The translations under genes were made by a program, and so were the position numbers. A model generated the notes under the pieces. The model was not told where the DNA came from. It saw only the letters and a list, made by a program, of their open reading frames with translations, and searched no databases. From NCBI GenBank assembly GCA_017304475.1, contig JAFKKV010000014.1, positions 248,001 to 312,000 of the forward strand: a stretch of 64,000 nt of DNA, in the 5' to 3' direction. The DNA comes from Hyphomicrobiales bacterium (GTDB lineage Bacteria; Pseudomonadota; Alphaproteobacteria; Rhizobiales; Phreatobacteraceae). Shown here one piece after another: positions 8,640 to 16,980 of the stretch (its first letter is position 1; each line of letters begins with the position of its first letter).

Positions 8640-9401
8640 TCAGTTGCCATTCGGGAACATGCGGGCGTTGCCGGGCTGGTAGCCGACGCCGGGGGTCAGG
8701 AATCGCCGGCGCTGTTCGCGGCCCTGTTCGGTGGCCGCGGCGCGTTCGGCATCGGAAAGCGCCTGGGCGCGCCCGTTGGCGGCGACGACGGCAGTGAGGT
8801 CGGCGAGCTGCTGCGCCTGGAGCGCGAGCAGCTGATTGCCGGCCTGTGTCGCTTGCAGTGCGCCCGTCGCGCCCTGGCTCTGGCCGACCAGCGCCGACAT
8901 CTGCGAGCGGTTGGTGTCGATGTTGCCGACGACGCCGGCCTGAACGCGCATGGCGTCCTGCAAGCCGCCGACGGTGTTCTGCCAGCGCTCGCGCGCACCC
9001 GCGACGAGCTGGGCGTCCGAGGCTGACATCGAGGCGTTGCCGTAGGTGGTGCGGAACGCCTGGTCGATGTTCTGGACGTTGTAGGCGATGCGTTGGGCCT
9101 CGCCGAGGAGCTGCTGGGTTCGCTGCACCGACTGTTGGAGCTGCTGCAACGACGAATAGGGAAGGCTCGCCAGGTTGCGCGCCTGATTGATCAGCCCCTG
9201 CGCCTCGTTCTGCAGCGAGGTGATCTGGTTGTTGATCTGCTGTAGCGCCCGAGCCGCCGACAGGACATTCTGGGTGTAGTTGCTCGGATCCCAGACGGTG
9301 ATCTGTGCCGCTGCGGGCTGGAGGAGCAGCGGCGAGAACATGGCCGGGAGGGCGAGAATGGACGCGGCGAGAAGCGCCGCGCGCGAGCGACTGAGGGTCA
9401 T
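8640..9401 (-). CDS. trbJ: TrbJ conjugative transfer protein (VirB5-like)
   Basis: A 253-residue secreted protein. A signal peptide (MTLSRSRAALLAASILALPA) ends near PAAAQ; the rest is a long helical Gln-rich region (ALQQINNQITSLQNEAQGLI, SSLQQLQQSVQRTQQLLGEA) typical of TrbJ/VirB5 minor pilus proteins. The ATG at 9401 overlaps the trbE stop by 4 bases (ATGA). Confidence 0.93.
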   Translation of the reverse strand: MTLSRSRAALLAASILALPAMFSPLLLQPAAAQITVWDPSNYTQNVLSAARALQQINNQITSLQNEAQGLINQARNLASLPYSSLQQLQQSVQRTQQLLGEAQRIAYNVQNIDQAFRTTYGNASMSASDAQLVAGARERWQNTVGGLQDAMRVQAGVVGNIDTNRSQMSALVGQSQGATGALQATQAGNQLLALQAQQLADLTAVVAANGRAQALSDAERAAATEQGREQRRRFLTPGVGYQPGNARMFPNGN

Positions 9402-11836
9402 GACGGTGTCTCCAGGTTGGTGAGGTCGGGAATGAGGTCGGCGGCCCAGCCGACGTCGCGGTGGCGCAGCCAGGCGGTGAGGAAGTCGCTTTGGCCATGC
9501 TCGGCCATGATCCGCGCGATGGCGGCCTGATCGGTCTTCGCCGACGCTGCGCAAAGCGCCAGCGCGACGTCACCAAGGCCGAGCTCGAACAGCCGGTTGC
9601 CGCGGCGCGACTGGCAATAATAGTCGCGCTTCGGCGTGGCGCGCGCGAGGATCTCGATCTGGCGATCGTTGAGCCCGAAGCGGCGATAGATCGCGGTGAT
9701 CTGAGGCTCGATCGCGCGCTCGTTCGGTAGCAAGAGCCGGGTCTGGCAGCTTTCGATGATCGCCGGCGCGATCACCGAACCATCGATGTCGGACAGTGAC
9801 TGGGTGGCGAAAACGACGCTGGCGTTCTTTTTGCGCAGCGTCTTCAACCATTCGCGCAGCTGCCCGGCGAAGCCCTCGTCGTCGAGCGCCAGCCAGCCCT
9901 CGTCGACGATCAGCAGAGTCGGCCGACCGTCGAGCCGGTCCTCGATGCGGTGGAAGAGATAGGCAAGCACGGCGGCGGCCGCGCCGGTGCCGATCAACCC
10001 CTCTGTCTCGAACGCCTGGACGTCGGCTTCGCCGAGCTGCTCGCTCTCGGCGTCGAGCAGCCGACCATAGGGGCCGCCGACGCAATAGGGCTGCAAGGCG
10101 CGCTTGAGCGTCTGCGACTGGAGCAGGACCGACAGGCCGGTCAGCGTGCGTTCCGCGACCGGCGCCGACGCGAGCGAGGTCAGCGAGGACCAGAGATGCT
10201 CCTTGACCTCGGGCGTGATGGCGATGCCTTCGCGCAGCAGGATGGCGACGATCCAGTCGGCGGCCCAGGCACGCTCGTAGGTGTCGTGGATGCGGGCGAG
10301 CGGCTGGAGCGAGACGGAAGCGTCCGCGCCTTCGGTCAGGCCGCCGCCGAGATCGTGCCAGTCGCCGCCCATGGCAAGCGCCGCGGCGCGGATCGAGCCG
10401 CCGAAATCGAACGCGAAGACCTGAGCGCCGGAATAGCGCCGGAACTGCAGCGCCATCAGCGCCAGCAGCACCGACTTGCCGGCGCCGGTCGGCCCGACCA
10501 CGAGCGTGTGGCCGACATCGCCGACGTGAAGGGATAACCGGAACGGGGTCGAGCCTTCGGTCTTCCCGAAGAGCAGAGGGGGCGCTGCAAAATGCTCGTC
10601 CCGTTCCGGCCCCGCCCACACCGCCGAGAGCGGGATCATGTGGGCGAGATTGAGCGTGGAGACCGGCGGCTGCCGGACATTGGCGTAGACATGACCGGGC
10701 AGCGAGCCGAGCCAGGCGTCGGCGGCGTTGATGGTCTCGGCCATAGCGGTGAAATCGCGACCCTGGATGACCTTTTCGACCAGCCGCAGCTTCTCGGCGG
10801 CGATGCGCGGATCGTTATCCCAGACTGTCACGGTCGCGGTGACATAGGCCTGGCCGGCATAGTCGGCGCCCAGCTCCTGCAGCGCCACGTCGGCGTCGGC
10901 AGCCTTGTTCGCCGCGTCGGTATCAACGAGCGCCGAGGCCTCGTTGGTCATGATCTCCTTGAGGATGGCGGCGATCGACTTGCGCTTGGCGAACCATTGC
11001 CGCCGGATCTTGCTCAGCAGCTTGGTGGCGTCGGTCTTGTCGAGGAGGATCGCTCGCGTCGACCAGCGATACGGAAACGCCAGCCGGTTGAGGTCGTCGA
11101 GCAGGCCCGGCGTCGTGGCGGTCGGGAAGCCGACGATGGTCAGCACTCGGAGGTGAGCATGGCCGAGACGCGGCTCGAGACCGCCGGTGAGCGGCTGATC
11201 GGCCAGCAGCGCGTCGAGATACATCGGCGTTTCGGGTACGCGTACGCGCTGGCGCTTGGTCGAGACGCACGAGTGCAGGTAGGTGAGTGTCTCGCCGTCA
11301 TCGAGCCAATGGCACTCGGGCATGAAGCCCTCGACCAGCTGCAGGACGCGGTCGGTGCGGTCGGCGAAGCCGCGCAGCACCTCGTGCGGATCGACGCCTT
11401 TTGCGGCCTTGCCCTCATAGAGCCATGACTCCGCTCGCGCGGCGTCCTCGGCCGGTGGCAGATAGACGAAAGTCAGGAAGTAGCTCGACTCGTAGTGCGC
11501 GGCGTCTTCCTCGAAGTCGGCCTTGCGCTCGGCGTCGACCAGCGCGGACGCCGCGTCGTGGAAACGGCTGGCGGGATAGGCATCCACGCCGTGGCGCTGC
11601 GCCTCAACGAAGATCGCCCAGCCGGAACCGAGGCGGCGGAAGGCGTTGTTGAGGCGTCCGGCGACCGCGACCAGCTCGGCGGCGACGGCGGAATCCAGGT
11701 CCGGTCCGCGGAAGCGCGCGGTGCGCTGGAAGCTGCCGTCCTTGTTGAGCACGACGCCGTCACCGGCCAGCGCCGCCCAGGGCAGGAAGTCGGCGAGTCG
11801 GGTGGCGGTGCGACGATATTCGGCGAGGTTCAGCAT
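9398..11836 (-). CDS. trbE: TrbE conjugative transfer ATPase (VirB4-like)
   Basis: An 812-residue VirB4-type ATPase that powers pilus and channel assembly. The start MLNLAEYRRTATRLADFLPW matches the family; ~96 upstream codons in the same frame overlap trbD and trbC and are not coding. The CagE/TrbE N-terminal domain is followed by Walker A VVGPTGAGKSVLLALMA near residue 460 and Walker B-type TLLIVDEGWLAL, with the downstream FATQSLSDI motif. An 8-base gap separates it from trbD. Confidence 0.95.
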   Translation of the reverse strand: MLNLAEYRRTATRLADFLPWAALAGDGVVLNKDGSFQRTARFRGPDLDSAVAAELVAVAGRLNNAFRRLGSGWAIFVEAQRHGVDAYPASRFHDAASALVDAERKADFEEDAAHYESSYFLTFVYLPPAEDAARAESWLYEGKAAKGVDPHEVLRGFADRTDRVLQLVEGFMPECHWLDDGETLTYLHSCVSTKRQRVRVPETPMYLDALLADQPLTGGLEPRLGHAHLRVLTIVGFPTATTPGLLDDLNRLAFPYRWSTRAILLDKTDATKLLSKIRRQWFAKRKSIAAILKEIMTNEASALVDTDAANKAADADVALQELGADYAGQAYVTATVTVWDNDPRIAAEKLRLVEKVIQGRDFTAMAETINAADAWLGSLPGHVYANVRQPPVSTLNLAHMIPLSAVWAGPERDEHFAAPPLLFGKTEGSTPFRLSLHVGDVGHTLVVGPTGAGKSVLLALMALQFRRYSGAQVFAFDFGGSIRAAALAMGGDWHDLGGGLTEGADASVSLQPLARIHDTYERAWAADWIVAILLREGIAITPEVKEHLWSSLTSLASAPVAERTLTGLSVLLQSQTLKRALQPYCVGGPYGRLLDAESEQLGEADVQAFETEGLIGTGAAAAVLAYLFHRIEDRLDGRPTLLIVDEGWLALDDEGFAGQLREWLKTLRKKNASVVFATQSLSDIDGSVIAPAIIESCQTRLLLPNERAIEPQITAIYRRFGLNDRQIEILARATPKRDYYCQSRRGNRLFELGLGDVALALCAASAKTDQAAIARIMAEHGQSDFLTAWLRHRDVGWAADLIPDLTNLETPS

Positions 11837-11844
11837 GACCGGCC

Positions 11845-12105
11845 TCAGACGCTCAGATGACCGGGGATGCGCAGGTGGCGGCGCACGACCTCGACGAACA
11901 GCGGGTCGCGCTTGGCTGCCCAGACCGCCGCCGCATGGCCGATCACCCACAGCCCCAGGCCGACCAGCCAGAGGCGCAGGCCGAGGCCGAGCGCCGCGGC
12001 CAAGGTGCCGTTGAGGATAGCGATCGAGCGCGGCGCGCCACCGAGCAGGATGTGCTCGGTGAGGGCGCGGTGGACCGGCACGGTGAAACCAGGAACGCTG
12101 TCCAT
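11845..12105 (-). CDS. trbD: TrbD conjugative transfer protein (VirB3-like)
   Basis: An 86-residue VirB3-type membrane protein: FTVPVHRALTEHILLGGAPR at the N-terminus, two adjacent hydrophobic segments (AILNGTLAAALGLGL, VGLGLWVIGHAAAVW), and a C-terminus with DPLFVEVVRRHLRIP. The ATG at 12105 shares one base with the trbC stop (TGATG). It likely docks with the TrbE ATPase. Confidence 0.92.
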   Translation of the reverse strand: MDSVPGFTVPVHRALTEHILLGGAPRSIAILNGTLAAALGLGLRLWLVGLGLWVIGHAAAVWAAKRDPLFVEVVRRHLRIPGHLSV

Positions 12106-12437
12106 CAGACAAGCGCCCCGCCACCGAAGGAGAAGAAGCTCAGGAAGAACGAACTTGCCGCGAACGCGATCGACAGGCCGAACACGATCTGGATCAGCTT
12201 GCGAGCACCGCCCGACGTGTCCCCGAACGCGAGTGTCAGGCCGGTGATGATGATGATCATCACCGCGATGATCTTGGCGACCGGACCTTCGATCGACTGC
12301 AGGATCGACTGCAGCGGGGCCTCCCACGGCATCGACGAGCCCGAGGCATGGGCAGCGGGCGCCAGCATCATGCTGACGACGAACATCGACATGGCCGTCG
12401 CAAGACGGCGGCGGACGCTTAAGGCACGACGGATCAT
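12105..12437 (-). CDS. trbC: TrbC prepilin (VirB2-like)
   Basis: A 110-residue pilin precursor: signal sequence ending near PAAHASG, then two membrane helices (IIAVMIIIITGLTLAFG, FGLSIAFAASSFFLSFF), the standard VirB2/TrbC layout. The TraF peptidase gene at 20,147 is the expected maturation enzyme. The start at 12,437 overlaps the trbB stop by 4 bases; upstream codons in the same frame run through trbB and are not coding. Confidence 0.92.
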   Translation of the reverse strand: MIRRALSVRRRLATAMSMFVVSMMLAPAAHASGSSMPWEAPLQSILQSIEGPVAKIIAVMIIIITGLTLAFGDTSGGARKLIQIVFGLSIAFAASSFFLSFFSFGGGALV

Positions 12438-13417
12438 GAAGGCTCTCCTGATGGAACGGGCGTTGCGTGGGTGACGCGGTAGTCGCCATCGGGGCCGAGG
12501 CCGTCGATGCGGGCGAGCTCGGCGAGGCGGCGCTGCGCGCCGCGGCCGGAAAGCACCGCGACCAGGTCGATGGTTTCGGCGATGAGGGCGCGTGGAACAG
12601 TGACGACGGCTTCCTGGATCAACTGCTCCATGCGGCGCAGCGCGCCGATCGCGGAGCCGGAATGGATCGTGCCGACGCCGCCAGGATGGCCGGTGCCCCA
12701 GGCCTTGAGCAGGTCGAGCGCCTCGGCGCCGCGAACCTCGCCGATGGGAATCCGGTCGGGCCGCAGCCGCAGCGAGGAGCGCACCAGATCCGACAGCGAG
12801 GCGACGCCGTCCTTGGTACGCATGGCGACAAGATTGGGCGCTGCGCATTGCAACTCGCGCGTGTCCTCGATCAGCACGACGCGGTCGTCGGTCTTGGCGA
12901 CTTCGGCGAGCAGCGCATTCGTCAGTGTGGTCTTGCCGGTCGATGTGCCCCCGGCGACGAGAATGTTGCGTCGCTCGGCGACCGCCAGTCGAAGCATGTC
13001 CGCCTGGTCGGCGGACATGATGCCGGCGGCGACATAGTCGCCGAGCGTGAAGACCGCGACGGCGGGCTTGCGGACGGCGAAGGTCGGGGCGGTAACGACC
13101 GGCGGCAGAAGCCCCTCGAACCGCTCCCCCGTCTCGGGCAGCTCGGCGGAGACGCGCGGGGAACCGGGATGGACTTCGGCGCCGACGTGATGGGCGACCA
13201 AGCGCACGATGCGCTCGCCATCGGCGGGCGACAGGCGCTCCCCCGTATCGGAGAGGCCTTCGGAAAGGCGGTCGATCCAGAGCCGGCCATCGGGGTTGAG
13301 CATCACCTCAACGACGCCCGGATCCTCAAGGAATCCGGCGATGGCAGGACCAAGCGCGGTGCGCAGCATGCGCGCGCCCCGGATCGTCGCTTCGGATTTG
13401 AGGTGAGAAACCGCCAT
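12434..13417 (-). CDS. trbB: TrbB conjugative transfer ATPase (VirB11-like)
   Basis: A 327-residue hexameric secretion ATPase. Visible motifs are Walker [20 protein letters not shown] near residue 155, the Asp box [11 protein letters not shown], the Walker B-type region [16 protein letters not shown] and the His box [13 protein letters not shown]. It is the first gene of the trb operon (trbB to DUF2274, ~9.6 kb without a gap over 12 bases), so the main promoter should lie in 13,418-13,702. Confidence 0.95.
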   Translation of the reverse strand: MAVSHLKSEATIRGARMLRTALGPAIAGFLEDPGVVEVMLNPDGRLWIDRLSEGLSDTGERLSPADGERIVRLVAHHVGAEVHPGSPRVSAELPETGERFEGLLPPVVTAPTFAVRKPAVAVFTLGDYVAAGIMSADQADMLRLAVAERRNILVAGGTSTGKTTLTNALLAEVAKTDDRVVLIEDTRELQCAAPNLVAMRTKDGVASLSDLVRSSLRLRPDRIPIGEVRGAEALDLLKAWGTGHPGGVGTIHSGSAIGALRRMEQLIQEAVVTVPRALIAETIDLVAVLSGRGAQRRLAELARIDGLGPDGDYRVTHATPVPSGEPS

Positions 13418-13702
13418 GTCGTCCCCTTGCCTTCAGGGACCGTTCGGCCGGCCCTGGATCGGGGATCAGTAGAAGAGGCAGAAAATCGGGCGGTTCAACA
13501 AGAATAGATCGTCGTAGTAGGCTGGCGTGCAAACACAGGCGAACGGCGGACCGTCGCGAAACGACGCGTCGACGCTCACGGTCTGGTAGCTATGGTCCGA
13601 ACTCAAAACGCAGCCGGTGGCGCTTGAACTCGGCTTAGTGGATTGCGGACATGCAGGTTTTGCTTTGACGGTTGGCGCAGCGCTCAAAGAGTCAGGCTGA
13701 CG
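13418..13702 (-). other. Intergenic region before trbB, likely trb promoter
   Basis: This 285-base stretch is noticeably less GC-rich than the genes on either side and lies directly upstream of trbB, where the operon promoter is expected. A 73-codon frame (13,466-13,687, minus) exists but has no recognisable domain and no convincing ribosome-binding site, so I do not call it a gene. No palindrome or terminator stood out. Confidence 0.4.
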
Positions 13703-14353
13703 TCAACGGGCGGACGCGGCCTTGAACACTTCGAGCTGGGCCTTGAAGGCGCGCTTGTAGGCAGGCCGCGCTTCGCCTCGTGCCACATACCTGGCGAGAT
13801 TGCCATACTCTTCGACGATGCCCGATCCCTCCAGTCGGCGCAGGACCAAGACCATCATGATATCGGCGGCACTGAAGTCTCCGTCGATCCAGTCGGAGAC
13901 ACCGAGGCGCGCGGAGAGGTCGCCCAAGCGGTTACGAACGTTCGTCTCGATCATCTCCTTATGATCGTCGCGCCAGCTTTTGTCTTGCTCGAAGTACTGC
14001 GCCATTTCCCACTCCACGATCGGCGGCTCGACCGTGTTGAGCGCGGCGAACATCCAGGTGACCGCGCGCGCTCGAGCATTTGCGTCCTTCGGGAACAGCC
14101 CGCTATGGCGCTCGGCAATGTGGAGAATGATCGCACCCGATTCAAATAGCGTCAGTTCGCCTTCCTCGTAGGTCGGAATGCTCCCGAACGGATTGCGCGC
14201 CCGGTGCTCAGGCTCCTTGAGTGCCTTCATGGACACTAGGCGTACGTCATAAGGCCGACCGACTTCTTCCAGCGCCCATCGCACCCGCATATCCCGCGCC
14301 AGTCCCTGACCTTCATCGGGAGAGCATTCGAAGGCTGTGATCGTCGGTATCAT
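13703..14353 (-). CDS. Glutathione S-transferase family protein
   Basis: A 216-residue GST. The N-terminal thioredoxin-like domain shows ITAFECSPDEGQGLARDMRV, then the cis-Pro region FGSIPTYEEGELTLFESGAI and the IL-HIAERH helix. The C-terminal helical domain contains SDWIDGDFSAADIMMVLVLR, the usual N-capping box. The ATG at 14,353 has AGGGGA upstream; an in-frame start 27 codons earlier lacks support. It lies between the RHH gene and trbB, which are normally neighbours in Trb clusters, so it looks like an insertion of cargo into the transfer region. Confidence 0.87.
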   Translation of the reverse strand: MIPTITAFECSPDEGQGLARDMRVRWALEEVGRPYDVRLVSMKALKEPEHRARNPFGSIPTYEEGELTLFESGAIILHIAERHSGLFPKDANARARAVTWMFAALNTVEPPIVEWEMAQYFEQDKSWRDDHKEMIETNVRNRLGDLSARLGVSDWIDGDFSAADIMMVLVLRRLEGSGIVEEYGNLARYVARGEARPAYKRAFKAQLEVFKAASAR

Positions 14354-14518
14354 CGATGTTCCCCTATTTCGGCCGAGAGCTTCTTCGCGATTAACGGGAA
14401 TAACGCGTTCGCGTTCCGATACCTGCCTGAACAAAGGGCTTGAATACCGAGCGAAACGCTGAGCCTGGAATGCCGCGTTCGTCGTCGTCTCGGGCCGTTT
14501 ACGAATGATTGCCGAGCG

Positions 14519-14953
14519 CTAGTCCTGCGTTGCTTCATCGTCGCCAAACTCTGGCACGAAATCGTCCGGAATTTCCCGCAGGAAGCTTTGGCCCTTCTGC
14601 AGCCGTTTGCCGAGCGCCTCGACGAAGCCCTCGAAGCGTTCGCGGCCCTTGATCTGGGCGGCGGCTTGTGCGTCGCCTGGCAGTGGCGGCGTGATCGTCA
14701 ACCAGAAGCGGACGAACAGCGCCAAGGTGTCGGCGGTGACGCCGAGATCGCGCTCGATGCGTTGGGCCTGCCGCGAGAGCCTGTCCATGCGGCGGGTGAA
14801 GGCGGCCTCGCGCCGATCGGCGGCATCGGGCGACAGAAATGACGCCACCGCCGCTTCGACGATGGCCGATCGCGAGATCTTCTTGCGCTCCGAGAGTTCG
14901 TTGATCCGGCCAATCATCTCGACAGGTAGGGTGAGGTTTAGACGGTCCCGCAT
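14519..14953 (-). CDS. CopG-type ribbon-helix-helix protein of the traG-trb region
   Basis: A 144-residue protein with an N-terminal RHH motif (RDRLNLTLPVEMIGRINELS, then ISRSAIVEAAVASFL). A helical region follows that contains the sentence-like family block FTRRMDRLSRQAQRIERDLG and a hydrophobic LALFVRFWLTITPPLP segment. It starts 9 bases after the traG stop. Such proteins routinely sit between traG and trbB and may regulate the transfer genes or act as a relaxosome accessory; both are inference. Confidence 0.85.
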   Translation of the reverse strand: MRDRLNLTLPVEMIGRINELSERKKISRSAIVEAAVASFLSPDAADRREAAFTRRMDRLSRQAQRIERDLGVTADTLALFVRFWLTITPPLPGDAQAAAQIKGRERFEGFVEALGKRLQKGQSFLREIPDDFVPEFGDDEATQD

Positions 14954-14962
14954 CGCCGTATC

Positions 14963-16954
14963 CTACAGGTCCATGCCGTCATTGGGGTCGAGCGAGACCT
15001 GCCGCGCGACGCCGGTCATCTGACGGCGCAGCGCCTGACGCTGGCGGGCAACGTCCTCCGGCTCGTCGTCGAACAGGACCGCGAACTCTTCCGCCGGTTT
15101 CGGCTCGGCCGTCTCCTTGGCGATCGCGACATGGTCGGGAAGTTCGGGTTCGCGGCGCAGACCGCTATTGGCCTTATCGCCCTCCGCCTTCGCCACCTCG
15201 GCCAGCAACGCCGCGTCGGGTTCTTGTGGGACAAGCGCTGACCAGCCATCGGCCCTTGCTGTACGGACCCCTTTCTGCGGATCGGGCGGCGACAGCACGC
15301 GCTCCCTCAATCGGTCATCTTCGTAGTAGCGTGCCTTCTTCGCCCGAATCGGCGGCGTGCCTGCGACCATGACGATCTCGTCGGCGGGCGGCAGCTGCAT
15401 CACCTCGCCGGGGGTAAGCAGCGGGCGGGCGGTCTCGGAGCGCGACACCATCAAGTGGCCGAGCCACGGCGAGAGCCGATGCCCGGCATAGTTCTTCATC
15501 GCTTTCATCTCGGTCGCGGTGCCGAGCGCGTCGGAGACGCGTTTCGCCGTCCGCTCGTCGTTGGTGGCGAAGCTGACCCGGACATGGCAGTTGTCGAGGA
15601 TCGAGTTGTTCGCTCCGTAAGCCTTTTCGATCTGGTTCAGCGATTGCGCGATCAGGAAGCTCTTGATTCCGTAGCCGGCCATGAAGGCCAGTGCCGACTC
15701 GAAGAAGTCGAGGCGGCCGAGCGCCGGGAATTCATCGAGCATCATCAAAACGCGATGCATGCGCTCCTTGGCGTGCAGATCCTCGGTCAGGCGTCGACCA
15801 ATCTGATTGAGCACCAAGCGGATGAGCGGCTTAGTCCGCGAGATGTCGGACGGCGGCACGACGAGATAGAGCGTCGCCGGCCGCCGAGCGGCGATCAGGT
15901 CGGCGATCCGCCAGTCGCAGCGGCTTGTCACCTGGGCGACGACGGGATCACGATAGAGGCCGAGAAACGACATGGCGGTCGACAGCACGCCCGAGCGCTC
16001 GTTGTCGGACTTGTTCAGCAGCTCGCGTGCGGTGGACGCCACAACGGGATGCGGCCCGGCTTCGCCCAGATGCGGCGTCGTCATCATCGCCTTCAGCGTC
16101 GCCTCGATCGGCTGCTTCGGATCGGAGAGGAAGCCGGCGACGCCGGCGAGCGTCTTGTCCGCCTCGGCGTAGAGGACATGCAGGATCGCGCCGACCAGCA
16201 GCGAGTGGCTGGTCTTTTCCCAGTGATTGCGCTTGTCGAGGGAGCCCTCCGGATCGACCAGCACATCGGCGACGTTCTGCACGTCGCGGACTTCGTAGGC
16301 GCCGCGGCGCACCTCGAGCAGCGGGTTGTAGGCCGACGAGTTGGGGTTGGTCGGATCGAACAGTAGCACGCGACCATGTTGTGCGCGGAAACCAGCGGTG
16401 AGCTGCCAGTTCTCGCCCTTGATATCGTGGACGATGGCCGAGCCCGGCCAGGTCAGCAGCGACGGCACCACCAGGCCGACGCCCTTGCCGCTGCGCGTCG
16501 GCGCGAAACAGAGCACATGCTCCGGCCCATCGTGGCGCAGATAGTCGCGGTCCAGCTTGCCCAGCACCACACCATCGGCGCCCAGGAGACCGGCCGCCTT
16601 CACCTCTCCCTTCTCGGCCCACCGCGCCGAGCCGTAGGTCTCGGCGTTCTTGGCCTCTCGCGCTCGCCAGACCGACATGCCGATGGCGACCGCGATCGAG
16701 ATGAAGCCGCCCGATGCGGCGATATATGCGCCCTCGACGAAGACCGACGGCGCATAGGCATCGTAGAAATACCACCACCAGAAGAAGGCGGGCGGATAGT
16801 AGATCGGCCAGCCGGCGAGCTCGAACCAGGGCCGACCCAGCTGGGGCTGGAAGCCGAGCTGCCACGCCGTCCATTGAGTCGCCCCCCATGTCGTCAGCAG
16901 CACGATCAGGACGACGATGGTGATCTGGCCCCAGAGGATTTTGGTCGCGGACAC
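14963..16954 (-). CDS. traG: TraG/VirD4-type coupling protein
   Basis: A 663-residue type IV coupling protein that brings the relaxase-DNA complex to the Trb channel. Two N-terminal membrane segments (ITIVVLIVLLTTWGATQW and the AYIAASGGFISIAVAIGMSV region), Walker A CFAPTRSGKGVGLVVPSLL near residue 160, and the Walker B region VLMMLDEFPALGRLDFFESA are visible. The GTG at 16,954 is chosen because AAAGGAGC lies ~9 bases upstream; a longer frame to 17,017 would overlap the relaxase gene. It follows the relaxase gene after 26 bases. Confidence 0.94.
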   Translation of the reverse strand: MSATKILWGQITIVVLIVLLTTWGATQWTAWQLGFQPQLGRPWFELAGWPIYYPPAFFWWWYFYDAYAPSVFVEGAYIAASGGFISIAVAIGMSVWRAREAKNAETYGSARWAEKGEVKAAGLLGADGVVLGKLDRDYLRHDGPEHVLCFAPTRSGKGVGLVVPSLLTWPGSAIVHDIKGENWQLTAGFRAQHGRVLLFDPTNPNSSAYNPLLEVRRGAYEVRDVQNVADVLVDPEGSLDKRNHWEKTSHSLLVGAILHVLYAEADKTLAGVAGFLSDPKQPIEATLKAMMTTPHLGEAGPHPVVASTARELLNKSDNERSGVLSTAMSFLGLYRDPVVAQVTSRCDWRIADLIAARRPATLYLVVPPSDISRTKPLIRLVLNQIGRRLTEDLHAKERMHRVLMMLDEFPALGRLDFFESALAFMAGYGIKSFLIAQSLNQIEKAYGANNSILDNCHVRVSFATNDERTAKRVSDALGTATEMKAMKNYAGHRLSPWLGHLMVSRSETARPLLTPGEVMQLPPADEIVMVAGTPPIRAKKARYYEDDRLRERVLSPPDPQKGVRTARADGWSALVPQEPDAALLAEVAKAEGDKANSGLRREPELPDHVAIAKETAEPKPAEEFAVLFDDEPEDVARQRQALRRQMTGVARQVSLDPNDGMDL

Positions 16955-16980
16955 GGGCGTTGCTCCTTTTCTCTTGATGG

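Noticed and set aside
13466-13687. 73-codon minus-strand frame upstream of trbB
   Set aside because: No recognisable domain, no good ribosome-binding site, and it occupies the likely trb promoter region.
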